From Caldilinea sp. CFX5 (GTDB taxonomy: Bacteria > Chloroflexota > Anaerolineae > Caldilineales > Caldilineaceae): a stretch of 64,000 bases of DNA. Within the stretch, counting starts at the first letter, position 1, and every line of letters starts with the position of its first letter. This document shows positions 43,142 through 52,726 of this stretch, piece after piece. The stretch is taken from NCBI GenBank assembly GCA_021405325.1, contig QWII01000036.1, forward strand, positions 22,877 to 86,876, in the 5' to 3' direction. The notes beneath the pieces are model-generated. The model saw only the letters and a list, made by a program, of their open reading frames with translations. It was not told the origin of the DNA and made no database searches. Position numbers and translations under genes: made by a program.

Positions 43142-44621
43142 TTAGGGTTGCCATTCATTCCATTTTGTGCCAAGCAGCGTTGGGGATCCAGTTTCACCAG
43201 GCTGAGTTAGTAAATCTGTGCGGCTATATTTACAATCTTTGTCGGGGCCTGCATCGTGTCGATAAGTAGTGAACCAAGAAATAGCATCATACCCTGGATT
43301 ACCGGTACCCTTAAACCAGTCTTGAATCGGCTTCATCACCTCTGTATAAACTTGATTCAAATTCTGTGTTGCAGCACTGTCACTACAATTCAGAAAGCCT
43401 GTTTCAGTAATCCAAATTGGTAGGCTCCCCAAACCTAAGTCAACATGCCTCTCACTGTACCACTTGTTTGCTGCGGCAATCGCCTCATTACTTAATTGCG
43501 TGACACAATCTTGCGTTGTACAGAGAATCAAAACGCGACCAGTTGATGTTGTTGGCCAAGCTGGAGCATTGGCAATGCCAGGATACAGATGAACATGGAC
43601 GCCATCCATCTTTAAGGGTTGGCCGGGGTTCGAGTTTCGGACTCGCGTAACAAATCTTGTCCACCAGTCTCGCGTTCCTGCACTGTTGAGCCAGGTTAAG
43701 CCACCAGCAAATACTTTTGCATTCGGATCAGCCCCCTTGATGGTATTGTAAACGGTAATGTAATAATCAGCGGTAGCCTCAGGCGCTCCGCGTACTTGAG
43801 GACTACTGCCTACCGGATATTGACCACACTGGTTTAGGTCATCTGGTTCATTAAGGACAAGCCAAACCCTACCGCGAAAGTCGAGCTGATAATCTTCCGC
43901 CGCTGCTTGTTGAATTGTATACAGTACACCCTCTTTATTGGTTTCAGACATGGCTGTACACCAAACCATGGGTACATACCTCACATCATTACTTCGGTAC
44001 GGAATATATCGAAATCGCCAATCGTAGTACCACTGAAAATTAAGTGCGGTAAGATTTGCTCCCACCGTACGCGTCGCCTACAACTGCCAAGTATCACCAA
44101 TGGACTTTTTGCCATAGGTAATGTAGGTTGCTGGTTTTCTGTGAATCAATGGAAAGAAAAACTTGGTTGCTACTTGCAAACTTCGCCCTCCCATAGATGA
44201 TTCAAAACCTGTCACAGCTACTGCTTCTAATGCAGCATTTTTGGGCTCTGGATCTGGCAAAGATTCTGTCGTAGACGCGGGAAGGATGGTTGGCACAGCA
44301 GTTACCGGTGCCGTGATAGTCGGTTCTGGTGACACAATGGGTGTTGGTACTGGTGTTGATTGAAAAGGCGACGTGTTAGGCAGAAACAACTCAAGCACGT
44401 AGGGGGTTGCCAGCGTTGGATCAGCCGGATCTGGCGTAAGCATGATGGGGGTTACAGTAGCTGGTACTGTCGATGCAGTGGGAGTTGCGAGGGGGCTGGT
44501 TGGTTGAGGCGACGGGACAACCGATGCACATGCAAAAGGGGTAGCATCAAAAACACAAACAATTGCAAAAAAAAATGGCACACAGAACAAGAGAAGTCCA
44601 AAACTTTGGCAGAGTCATCAT
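43142..44621 (-). pseudogene. Secreted glycoside hydrolase-like gene, interrupted
   Basis: One gene is readable in three pieces. ATG 44621 with AGGAG 8 nt upstream starts a signal peptide (MMTLPKFWTSLVLCAIFF), then a run of nine T residues (44567-44575) shifts the frame. Removing one T continues into a Pro/Thr-rich linker (44078-44590). A TAG at 44078-44080 then interrupts the same frame just before a TIM-barrel glycosidase domain (43142-44065) that has LVLNEPDDLN (acid/base) and WITETGF (nucleophile) as in clan GH-A or GH128-like enzymes. The product would be about 490 residues. Decay, phase variation at the T run, or sequencing error are all possible. Confidence 0.7.
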
Positions 44622-44943
44622 GTTAGCTTTCTCCTAGAGGTAGATAGTGCTGCAAAGCGAAGAACTCAAAGTGAAGTATAACATTTGAACCTTTTTCTAC
44701 AAAATAGCACAACAAATGAAATAAGCAATTTTACATCTATAGTATGCTGATTGAAACAGTAAGTGCAAAAATACCTCCACAACGCAGAAAGTAACATTTT
44801 TCATGAAACTGCCTTTTTCAGGGTAAGTTGATGGTGACGTCCATTTCATGCTATACTCACTATCGCCATACACATTGACATTGGTGTTTCGATGGTTAAA
44901 GTGCAACCCATCAAACAAGAGCAAATTTTAAAGGAAGTAAACC
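44622..44943. other. AT-rich divergent intergenic region
   Basis: This gap between the broken glycosidase and larA contains the larA promoter at 44828-44857 and is conspicuously AT-rich. A short open frame in it has no protein-like character. Confidence 0.5.
44828..44857 (+). promoter_or_regulatory. Probable larA promoter
   Basis: TTGATG (44828-44833), 18-nt spacer, TATACT (44852-44857), 86 nt before the start codon. A clear AAAGGAAG ribosome site precedes the ATG. Confidence 0.45.
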
Positions 44944-46221
44944 ATGAAAGTTGAACTCGCCTATGGGCGGAATGGGTTGGCCGTGGATCTTCCAGCCGCC
45001 ACCGAAGTCGTCACTGCCCGCTTTACGCCAGGTGCGCCGGATGAACGCACCGCTTTGTTACAGGCCCTGCGTGCGCCGATTGGTTCACCGCCCTTGCGCA
45101 ATCTGGTCAAATCGGGCAATCGTGTAGTTATCGTTCACACAGATATTACCCGCGCCACGCCGAATGACCGCATTCTGCCGGTGATTTTGGCCGAGTTGGA
45201 AGAAGCAGGGATTGCGCGCCAGGACATTACCTTGCTAAACGCCCTCGGCACCCACCGCCCCCAAACCGATGCAGAGTTACGGGGGATGTTGGGCGATTTT
45301 GTGGTGGACAACTATCGCTGTCTGCAACATGACGCCTTTGATGACGCCAATCTGGTCTATCTGGGTCACACCACCAACAACCACCCGGTGCGCATCAATC
45401 GACGTTTTTATGAGGCGGATGTCAAGATCCTGACCGGCTTTATTGAACCGCACTTCTTTGCCGGCTTCAGTGGCGGCCCCAAGGGTGTGCTGCCGTCGAT
45501 TGCCGGTTCGGAGAGCGTCTTTACCAATCACGGGCTGGCGATGATCGCCCACCCCAAGGCCACCTGGGCCAACACGCAGGACAACCCCATTTGGGAAGAG
45601 ATGCGCGAGGCGGCGCTCATGGCGAAACCAACCTTCCTGCTCAATGTCACCCTCAACGCCGCGCGCCAGATTACCGGCGTCTTTGCCGGCGACATGTTGC
45701 AGGCCCACACCGCCGGCTGTGCGTTTGTCCGTCAGAGCGCCATGACACCAGTGGCTGAACCCTATGACCTTGTGGTGACAACCAACAGCGGCTACCCGCT
45801 CGACCAAAATCTCTACCAATGTGTCAAGGGCATGAGCGCGGCCCGTCAGATTGTGCGCAAAGGGGGCACGATCATCATGGCCGGTGCGTGTCAAGATGGG
45901 CTGCCCGATCATGGCAAGTATGCCGCGCTGCTACGCGAAGGCGGGTCGCCGCAAGGGGTGTTGGATCTCATCGCCCGCCCTGGTTTTAGTGAGCAGGATC
46001 AGTGGCAAGTGCAGATTCAAGCCCAGCTACAACTCCACGCCGCCATTCAGGTCTACAGCGATGGGTTGAGCGACAGTCAGATTACACGCGCGCTCTTTAC
46101 GCCTTGTCGTGATATTCCTGGAACCGTTGCCCGCTTACAGGCGCACTATGGCTCACAAACGCGGATCTGTGCCATGCCGGAAGGGCCGCAGACAATTGCT
46201 TACCTGACCAATGGTCATTAA
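44944..46221 (+). CDS. larA: Nickel-dependent lactate racemase family (LarA-like)
   Basis: This 425-residue enzyme matches LarA, which interconverts D- and L-lactate or similar 2-hydroxy acids with a nickel-pincer nucleotide bound to lysine. The key residues are visible: His104 in LGTHRPQ, His170 in EPHFFAG, Lys180 in GGPKG (cofactor attachment) and His196 in NHG. The LarB, LarC and LarE maturation genes are not in this window. LarA relatives differ in substrate, so lactate is only the default assumption. A FAD/Fe-S lactate-dehydrogenase-type enzyme lies 2.6 kb downstream on the other strand, which fits hydroxy-acid use. Confidence 0.85.
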   Translation: MKVELAYGRNGLAVDLPAATEVVTARFTPGAPDERTALLQALRAPIGSPPLRNLVKSGNRVVIVHTDITRATPNDRILPVILAELEEAGIARQDITLLNALGTHRPQTDAELRGMLGDFVVDNYRCLQHDAFDDANLVYLGHTTNNHPVRINRRFYEADVKILTGFIEPHFFAGFSGGPKGVLPSIAGSESVFTNHGLAMIAHPKATWANTQDNPIWEEMREAALMAKPTFLLNVTLNAARQITGVFAGDMLQAHTAGCAFVRQSAMTPVAEPYDLVVTTNSGYPLDQNLYQCVKGMSAARQIVRKGGTIIMAGACQDGLPDHGKYAALLREGGSPQGVLDLIARPGFSEQDQWQVQIQAQLQLHAAIQVYSDGLSDSQITRALFTPCRDIPGTVARLQAHYGSQTRICAMPEGPQTIAYLTNGH

Positions 46222-46268
46222 AGCGTAAGTGATGGGGGACGCAGAGCGTCGGGGACCCCCTGGGCGCG

Positions 46269-46294
46269 GCATTCCGCCGCTGAGCAGCGGAACG
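46269..46294. repeat. 26-bp dispersed repeat, copy 2
   Basis: This is the second copy of the 26-mer at 37815-37840, one base different. It lies between the convergent larA and corA genes, and GACGCAGAGCGTC just before it forms another small palindrome. Confidence 0.85.
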
Positions 46295-46329
46295 CACCGT
46301 CTGGACGCGCGTGGCTGTCTTCTCGGTTA

Positions 46330-47316
46330 CTATAGCCAGCCGCGGCGGCGGAAGAAGTAGACCATGCTGCCGCCGATCAGGAGGAACGAGAGCCAGACCA
46401 ACGGATAGGCCCACGGTTGGTCAATTTCAGGCATGAAGGTAAAGTTCATGCCGTAGACGCCGGCGATAAAACTTAACGGGATAAAGATGGTGGAAATCAT
46501 GGTCAGCACCTTCATCGTTTCGTTGATGCGATTGTTGACCAGGGCAAAGTGGGTTTCGATGGTGCTGCCGGAGAGGTCGCGCATACTGTTGGCCAGGTCG
46601 CTCAGGCGCGCCAGGTGGTCGTAGGCATCTTGAAAGTAGATGCGCGCCTCGGCGGGGATGATGTTGTAATTATTATGCGATAGCTTATAGAGTAACTCGC
46701 GTTGGGGCGTCAGAATACGGGTGAGCCGCAAGGCGCTGCTCTTGGCAGTCAGAATGTCGTTGAGCAGCCGCTCTTCCTCCTGGCGCTTGGGCTGGCTGCG
46801 AAAAATTTGATCGCCCAAGAGTTCCAACTGCTCCTCAAAGCGGTCGATGATCGGTGTATAGGTGTCGATCTGGCGGTCGAGCAGCTCATACAACAAAAAG
46901 GCCGGCCCGCGCGACAGCCCATTCTGCTGATGATTCTCCGGCAGCCACAGCCGATCAATCGAGGTGCGTGGCTGGTCATGTAAGGTAATGAGAAAGTTGG
47001 CGCCGAGAAAGACATCCACCTCATCGGTATGAATGTCCATCCGCTCATCGCCCAGGGTGACGGTGTGAAAGACCAGATAGAGGTAATTGCCGTAATCATC
47101 CACTTTGGGGACATGGGAATCACTAATGGCGTCTTCCACGGCCAAAGGGTGAAAATGATAGAGTTGGCGCAGCACCCAATCGCTCTCTTCGGCGGTTGGC
47201 GCCATCAGGTCGATCCAGATGCGCGCTTGATTATCGCGAATGGCGCTCGTCAGTTGATCCTTTGCCAGATCCATCAAAATGGTGCCACTGCGGTGGCGGT
47301 AGAGGGTACGAATCAT
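46330..47316 (-). CDS. corA: CorA-like magnesium/divalent cation channel
   Basis: This 328-residue channel protein has the CorA layout: a cytoplasmic N-terminal domain, a long helix, and two C-terminal membrane helices, the first ending in the selectivity signature YGMNF. The C terminus FFRRRGWL is the usual basic anchor. It would form a pentamer that admits Mg2+ and possibly Co2+ or Ni2+; nickel supply to the neighbouring LarA is an appealing but unsupported thought. ATG 47316 gives the normal N terminus; the open frame runs 71 codons further upstream across a perfect hairpin and is unlikely to be translated. Confidence 0.9.
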   Translation of the reverse strand: MIRTLYRHRSGTILMDLAKDQLTSAIRDNQARIWIDLMAPTAEESDWVLRQLYHFHPLAVEDAISDSHVPKVDDYGNYLYLVFHTVTLGDERMDIHTDEVDVFLGANFLITLHDQPRTSIDRLWLPENHQQNGLSRGPAFLLYELLDRQIDTYTPIIDRFEEQLELLGDQIFRSQPKRQEEERLLNDILTAKSSALRLTRILTPQRELLYKLSHNNYNIIPAEARIYFQDAYDHLARLSDLANSMRDLSGSTIETHFALVNNRINETMKVLTMISTIFIPLSFIAGVYGMNFTFMPEIDQPWAYPLVWLSFLLIGGSMVYFFRRRGWL

Positions 47317-47341
47317 AAAAGTAGTCAGTTCAGGACTAAAA

Positions 47342-47431
47342 AGGTAACTATCTATACAGGCCGCGCGTAGCCGGTCCGTGACCGGCGACTGGACGCCGGT
47401 CACGGACCGGCTACGCGCGGCATAGTTACCT
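47342..47431. repeat. Perfect 28-bp hairpin with outer 10-bp pair
   Basis: The arms at 47360-47387 and 47394-47421 are exact complements with a 6-nt loop. An outer pair AGGTAACTAT (47342-47351) against 47422-47431 encloses it, with 8 unpaired nt on the left only. It lies upstream of corA and rnd, between their divergent starts, so it cannot be a terminator for either. Confidence 0.95.
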
Positions 47432-47553
47432 AAAAAGTTATAAAAATTGTACGAAACCAACCCGCTGTTTGACACAATCAATGAGACACAGTACCATTGG
47501 AAGCTAAACAAAACGTCGATATGCGCCAAAAGGCCGATGTAAAGTATTCTTCT

Positions 47554-48747
47554 ATGGTAAAAAAGCAGTATCCACGCCCAACGCCGCTAGGTGCGCCCAT
47601 TCTCGTCAACAACCAGGCCGGCTTTACCCAAATGCTCGCCCACTTGCGGACACAATCCATGCTGGCCTTGGATACGGAAAGCAACAGCCTCTTCCGCTAT
47701 TATCCCAAAGTTTGCTTGATTCAGCTAACGGCGCCCGTGGACGCGCACCAGGTTGAACCGACGGCCATGGTTGATTATTTACTGGATCCCTTAGCGCTCA
47801 AGAATATCAGTGCGTTGGCGCCGCTCCTCAGTGACCCGGCAACGACCGTGATCATGCACGCGGCTGAGAACGATATTATCATTCTGCAACGTGATTTCAA
47901 CTTTCAGTTTAGTAATGTTTTTGACACCCAACTAGCCGCCCGCATTTTGGGCTGGAAACAGGTGGGGTTGGCCGCCATTTTGCAAGAGCAGTTCGGTGTG
48001 GCGAGCGACAAAAATATGCAACGCACCGACTGGGGCCAACGCCCGCTCAACCAGAAGCAGACCACCTATGCCCAAATCGATACCCATTACCTGCCGACGC
48101 TGCGGCTCCGGCTGATTGAGCAGTTGCAACAAGCGGATCGCTGGGAAGAGGCGCAGGAAGCGTTTGCCCTGCTGCGTGATGTCAATTACCATGAGCCGGC
48201 GACGCGCAATTTCTGGCAGATGAAACATACGCGCGATGTGCCGGAAGCGGCGCTTAATGTCCTGGAAGCGCTCTGGCAATGGCGCGAAGCCGAAGCTCAG
48301 CGCCGCGACTGGCCCCCCTTCAAAATCATGACCGATGCCCAACTGGCGCAACTCGCCACCGTCCAACCCGCCAGCGAGGAAACCATTTCTCGGCTACACG
48401 GCTTTGGCCCCAAGGTTGCCAAACAGTATAGCAAAGTGTTGATCGCCACGATCCAACGGGGTCAACAACAGCCCATGCCCACCCCCCCGGAAACCATCTT
48501 GCGCCCTGAACAGTTGGTGTCAAAAGCGGTGCTGAATCGTTTTGAAACCCTCCGCCACTGGCGCACCGACGTGGCCGAAAAACGGGGCGTCCAGCCGGAT
48601 ATTGTCTTCACCAACACCACCCTGCTGGCGATTGCCCAGATGGAACCCAAGGCGGTCGAAGATTTACGCGCCATCCCCGAAATCGGCCCCTGGAAGGCGC
48701 GCACCTATGGCCCCGCCATCCTCGCCACCCTACGTAAGACAAAATAA
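47554..48747 (+). CDS. rnd: Ribonuclease D-like 3'-5' exonuclease
   Basis: This roughly 397-residue enzyme matches RNase D, which trims 3' ends of tRNA precursors and other structured RNAs. The DEDDy catalytic set is present: Asp40 and Glu42 in LALDTES, Asp107 in HAAENDI, Tyr172 and Asp176 in YAQIDTHY. Two HRDC-type RNA-binding domains follow, one near 230-295 and one near 310-390. The start is uncertain: ATG 47554, ATG 47521 and TTG 47497 are in frame and none has a clear ribosome site. Residue numbers are from 47554. Confidence 0.88.
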   Translation: MVKKQYPRPTPLGAPILVNNQAGFTQMLAHLRTQSMLALDTESNSLFRYYPKVCLIQLTAPVDAHQVEPTAMVDYLLDPLALKNISALAPLLSDPATTVIMHAAENDIIILQRDFNFQFSNVFDTQLAARILGWKQVGLAAILQEQFGVASDKNMQRTDWGQRPLNQKQTTYAQIDTHYLPTLRLRLIEQLQQADRWEEAQEAFALLRDVNYHEPATRNFWQMKHTRDVPEAALNVLEALWQWREAEAQRRDWPPFKIMTDAQLAQLATVQPASEETISRLHGFGPKVAKQYSKVLIATIQRGQQQPMPTPPETILRPEQLVSKAVLNRFETLRHWRTDVAEKRGVQPDIVFTNTTLLAIAQMEPKAVEDLRAIPEIGPWKARTYGPAILATLRKTK

Positions 48748-48774
48748 AATTGGTTCACAGAGGACATAGAGAAG

Positions 48775-48826
48775 GCACAGAGATACACAGAGATTGATGG
48801 AGAAAAATCTCTGTGTATCTCTGTGC
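48775..48826. repeat. Perfect 21-bp hairpin, CACAGAG type
   Basis: The arms at 48775-48795 and 48806-48826 are exact complements with a 10-nt loop. The arm is GCACAGAGATACACAGAGAT, built on the word CACAGAGA; further CAGAG and CTCTG words extend the pairing outward imperfectly. It lies between convergent genes. Confidence 0.92.
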
Positions 48827-48853
48827 TTCCTCTGCGCTCTCTGCGAACGGCTT

Positions 48854-51800
48854 TTACGCCAACGCCGCCGCCAGCGCTTCCGCAATATGGATTGGTCGCC
48901 GTTCGGCAAACTGTTCGATCTGGTGGCGACAACTGGTGCCGCTGGCGACAACCACTGTATCAGGCGCAGCGGCGCGCACAGCGGGCAGTAGGCGATCTTC
49001 GGCAATCCGGCGGCTCACCTCGTAATGAGCAGCCTCATAGCCAAAGTCACCGGCCATGCCGCAACAGCCGCTGGCGATCACCTCAACCTGATAGCCGGCC
49101 GCTTTGAGCGCGGCAACGCTGGCGTCATTGCCGACCAACGCCTTTTGGTGGCAGTGACCATGCAGGAGCGCCTTGCCCGGCTGGGGACGCCAGATGGCCG
49201 GGAAGCGTTTGGCCGTCACTTCGCGCACAATAAATTCCTCAAAGGTAAAGGCGCCACTCGCCAACAACTTCGCCCGTGGTTGATCGCTGGCTAAGGTAAG
49301 ATATTCGTCGCGCAAAGTGAGGATACAGCTTGGCTCGATGCCGACAATCGGCACGCCTTGGGCGACATAGGGCGCCAACAAAGCGACATTGTGATCGATC
49401 CACGGCTTGGCCTTATCCGCCTGCCCGCCGGTGATCAACGGGCGACCACAGCATTTGCGACCGGTCGCCAAGTGGACATCGTAGCCTGCTGCCGCCAGCA
49501 CCAAGGCCGCCGCCTCGCCAATTTGTGTTTCATTGAAGTTCGTCCAGGTGTCATGGAAGAGGACCACCGTGCCGTTCGGTGCGTCGCCGGTAGGCTTGGG
49601 GCCGGCGGTTTCAAACCAGCGGGCGAAACTTTGCGACGCATAGCGGGGCAGATCGCGTTCGGGGTGGATGCCGATCTTTGCCATGATTGTTTTGGACAAT
49701 GGCGTTTTCAAGCCCCAGTTGACCAGATCGATGACCGGCGCCGGGAATTTGAAGAGAAACTCATTGAGCATCGGCAGCCAGCCCATCATGCGGTTGAAGA
49801 GGGGCAGCCCGTTGCGCTGGTAGTAATGCACCAGATACTCAGCCTTGATCTTCGCCATATCCACCGCCGACGGACACTCGCTCTTACAGGCTTTGCAGCC
49901 CAGACAGAGATCCATGACATCATAAAGCTCAGGCGAGAACAACTCCTCCGGCGGGATGCGACCGGCCATGGCGTTGCGCAACGAGTTGGCGCGGGCGCGT
50001 GTGGTGTCCTTTTCATCACGAGTCGCCATATAGCTGGGACACATGGTGCCGGCCCCCAGTTTGCGACAGACGCCGGCGCCGTTGCACATCTCAATCGCCG
50101 GGGCATAGCCGCCATCGGCGCCCCAGTCGAAGACCGTCTTTAGCTCGATGGTCTGATAAGTCGGCCCCATGCGCATGTTATCACTAGGAGAGGGTGTATC
50201 GACCACCTTGCCGGGATTGAGCAAGTTTTCCGGGTCGAAGATGCGCTTGGTCTCTTGCAGCGCGCCAAAGAGGGTCGAGCCAAAGAGACGGGGGTTGTAG
50301 ATGCTGCGCGCCAGACCGTCGCCATGCTCGCCGCTCATGACGCCGCTGTATTCGACGGCCAGATCGGTGGCAAATTCACCGACGGCGCGTAGTCGCTCAA
50401 TATCATAGCCGCTCTTCATGTTGAGCAGCGGGCGCACATGCAGACAGCCTGCCGAGGCATGGGCATAGACGGCCACTTCGCCAATATCATTCTTGACCAT
50501 GCAGAAGTCGAGAATGCGTTGGAGATATTCGGCCAGCTTCTCCTGAGGCACGCTGACATCCTCAATGCCCGTGACCGGTTTGTGATCGCCGCGGCGGCTC
50601 ATGAGAATGTTGAGGCCGGCCTTGCGCACCGTCCAGACATCGTTGACGCGCGCCGGGTCGAGCACCCGGACCACTGTCCCCTTCCAGCCCCGGTTGCGCA
50701 GATGTTGCTCCAGGTGTTCGATCTGGCTGATCAACTCTTTTTCCGTCTCGCCATAAAATTCCGTCAGCAACACAGCAGCCGGGTCGCCATCGACAAAGTG
50801 GATCTTCTTGGCCCATTCCGGCTGGGCGCGCGCCAGATCAAGCATCTGCTTGTCGAGCAGTTCCGAGGCGCTGGGGTTGGTCTCCAGAATATCGGGAATC
50901 GAGGCGCAGGCTTCAACCACATTAGCATAGTGGACAACCGCCAGCCCCGTGCGCGTCGGCTTGGGCGCCAGATTCAGCGTCACATCGGTCATAATGCCGA
51001 GCGTGCCTTCGCTGCCGGTCAAGAGTTGGACAATGTTAAAGCGGTCGATACGTTTCGGATCGGCCAGCGGTGGGCGGAAGCGGGTGTCAAAGCTCAGTTT
51101 GGAACGTTCTTCGGGTGGCAGGAGAGCAGCGGCCAACCGATCCAGGTTATAGCCCGACGCCCGACGCCAATGTTTGGGCCACCGGGCCAGAATGTCGGGC
51201 ATGACCCGGTGGAGCAACTGCGGCACTTCGCGATAGATGCGCGCTTCCAATGATGAACCGCGCGCCTTAGCCGCCACGGCATCCAGATCCAGCGGCGTAA
51301 AATAGGCGGTTGAGCCATCGGCCAAAATGGTATGGGCGTCCACCACATTGTCGGCCATCATGCCGTAGAGGATGCTGTGGCTGCCGGTGGCGTTGTTGCC
51401 CACGCTGCCGCCAATGGTGGCGCGGTCGGCGCTGGCGGGGTCCGGGCCTAACATCAGTTTGTGCGCGCCCAGTTGGCGATTGAGAAGGGCCACGCTCATG
51501 CCGGGTTGGGTCGTCACCGTTTTGGCTTCCGTATCGACCGCCACCACATTGTTCATATATTTGCTAAAGTCGATAATGATCGCGGCGCCGATGGCCTGAC
51601 CGGCCAGCGAACTGCCGCTGCCGCGCGGCAAAACCGGCACACGATGACGGGCCGCAATCTCGACCGTTGCCTGCACGTCATCGACATCTTTGGGAATCAC
51701 CACCCCCACCGGCTGGATCTGGTAGAGGCTGGCGTCGGTGCTGTAGAGCATCCGCGTGGTCTTGTCAAAGCGCACTTCTCCTTTGACCTGGGCTTGTAAT

Positions 51801-51886
51801 TGGGCCACCAGATCCTGGGTGTCGCGCTGCGCCTGGCGCGTTTGATGATGAGCGTGGGCTGGAGCCACCGTCTGGGTCGCAGTCAT
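48854..51886 (-). CDS. FAD-linked oxidase/Fe-S D-lactate dehydrogenase-type fusion
   Basis: This 1010-residue protein fuses a PCMH-type FAD-binding oxidase (about 50-550; VIPKDVDDV, PRGSGSSLAGQ, GGSVGNNATGSHS) with a GlpC-like iron-sulfur half. The two Fe-S knots are near CNGAGVCRKLGAGTMC (about 598) and CLGCKACKSECP (about 665). Two CCG cysteine motifs (CCGRPL near 812, CCGMAG near 941) follow, as in quinone-linked hydroxy-acid oxidoreductases. It should oxidise D-lactate, glycolate or a similar 2-hydroxy acid and pass electrons to quinone at the membrane. The fusion order is the common one in Actinobacteria and Chloroflexota. LarA nearby could supply D-lactate. Confidence 0.88.
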   Translation of the reverse strand: MTATQTVAPAHAHHQTRQAQRDTQDLVAQLQAQVKGEVRFDKTTRMLYSTDASLYQIQPVGVVIPKDVDDVQATVEIAARHRVPVLPRGSGSSLAGQAIGAAIIIDFSKYMNNVVAVDTEAKTVTTQPGMSVALLNRQLGAHKLMLGPDPASADRATIGGSVGNNATGSHSILYGMMADNVVDAHTILADGSTAYFTPLDLDAVAAKARGSSLEARIYREVPQLLHRVMPDILARWPKHWRRASGYNLDRLAAALLPPEERSKLSFDTRFRPPLADPKRIDRFNIVQLLTGSEGTLGIMTDVTLNLAPKPTRTGLAVVHYANVVEACASIPDILETNPSASELLDKQMLDLARAQPEWAKKIHFVDGDPAAVLLTEFYGETEKELISQIEHLEQHLRNRGWKGTVVRVLDPARVNDVWTVRKAGLNILMSRRGDHKPVTGIEDVSVPQEKLAEYLQRILDFCMVKNDIGEVAVYAHASAGCLHVRPLLNMKSGYDIERLRAVGEFATDLAVEYSGVMSGEHGDGLARSIYNPRLFGSTLFGALQETKRIFDPENLLNPGKVVDTPSPSDNMRMGPTYQTIELKTVFDWGADGGYAPAIEMCNGAGVCRKLGAGTMCPSYMATRDEKDTTRARANSLRNAMAGRIPPEELFSPELYDVMDLCLGCKACKSECPSAVDMAKIKAEYLVHYYQRNGLPLFNRMMGWLPMLNEFLFKFPAPVIDLVNWGLKTPLSKTIMAKIGIHPERDLPRYASQSFARWFETAGPKPTGDAPNGTVVLFHDTWTNFNETQIGEAAALVLAAAGYDVHLATGRKCCGRPLITGGQADKAKPWIDHNVALLAPYVAQGVPIVGIEPSCILTLRDEYLTLASDQPRAKLLASGAFTFEEFIVREVTAKRFPAIWRPQPGKALLHGHCHQKALVGNDASVAALKAAGYQVEVIASGCCGMAGDFGYEAAHYEVSRRIAEDRLLPAVRAAAPDTVVVASGTSCRHQIEQFAERRPIHIAEALAAALA

Positions 51887-52296
51887 GGTATTGATCTCGT
51901 TCTAGTGTGCGTTTACCCGGAATTTTGTATACTGCGCGCGGGGCAAGGCAACAGAAACGCTTCTGGATAAAACCGGCGAAGTGGTAAGTTTTGGCTATTA
52001 TACCATTGTATGGTTGTAATGCTCAACCTGCATTACCAAGTGTGCGCTGCTGTGACCCAAAGAGGTGGTAACGACTGGGGAAGGCAAAGCTAATGAAATT
52101 CATGAATATCTGCCCTGAAAGCAAACACAAAGGCACGAAGTTCACGAAGAAAACTCTTCGTGTCCTTTGTGTCTTCGTGGTTGATTTCATTGACTGTGGT
52201 GCGCCAGTGTGCATGAGTATCTTACTGGAAGAGGCGGGAACCGTTTTGGATGGCCGGATGGTAGTTGCCCCTTCCAGGAAGGATGGCCGGCGGCAT
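51887..52296. other. Intergenic region with one hairpin
   Basis: Upstream of the FAD/Fe-S gene. Besides the hairpin at 52125-52172 I see no coding pattern; two overlapping frames across it follow the repeat. Confidence 0.5.
52125..52172. repeat. CACGAAG-family hairpin, copy 2
   Basis: ACACAAAGGCACGAAG (52125-52140) pairs with 52156-52172 with one bulge. The loop and the right flank (TCTTCGTGGTTGA then GGTGCGCCA) closely match the 18466-18528 element. It lies just past the end of the DUF2917-like gene on the minus strand. Confidence 0.85.
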
Positions 52297-52581
52297 TTAC
52301 TGGAACAATTCCAGCACCAGCGATTCGCTGTGCAGAGGCGATACCAGCGCAACGTCTTTCCCCCGTTCCAACTGGAGCGCTTCACCGGGGCGGACGATGA
52401 AATCTTTGCCCTGATGCGAGACATGGGCAGTACCACACCGAGTGCGCACCTGCCGGTAGGCCGCCGGCACGCGATATAGTTCATTGGCGTACAAAAAAAG
52501 GCGCTGCGCCGGCTGTCCGCCTCCGTCCCGACTACCCTGTTGCGTCGCTGATAAAGCGACAAGACCAAGTGTACCACGCAT
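52297..52581 (-). CDS. Small DUF2917-like protein
   Basis: This 94-residue protein ends with GTAHVSHQGKDFIVRPGEAL and QLERGKDVALVSPL, a short cupin-like or DUF2917-like pattern whose function is unknown. The N-terminal 40 residues show no motif. The start is well supported: GGAGG lies five nt before ATG 52581. It is divergent from the BTAD regulator, whose start is 145 nt away, so it may be a target of that regulator. Similar-length frames on top of it lack a ribosome site. Confidence 0.6.
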   Translation of the reverse strand: MRGTLGLVALSATQQGSRDGGGQPAQRLFLYANELYRVPAAYRQVRTRCGTAHVSHQGKDFIVRPGEALQLERGKDVALVSPLHSESLVLELFQ

Positions 52582-52726
52582 AGAAGCCTCCGTTTCGCCC
52601 CCTTATTTGGGGATCATCCTTCATCTGGGCTACAATACTTGCTTGCACTGTAGTTTAGCGCACTCCCGTCATTGCTTGTCTATCGTGGCGTCTATTGCAA
52701 CGTTAGCGTTGAAATTTGGTGCTGTT

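Noticed and set aside
44697..44924. Small minus-strand gene before larA
   Set aside because: It lies across the likely larA promoter in AT-rich DNA, without a ribosome site or motif.
47317..47529. Longer CorA N terminus
   Set aside because: The extra 71 codons run across a perfect 28-bp hairpin and do not match the CorA start.
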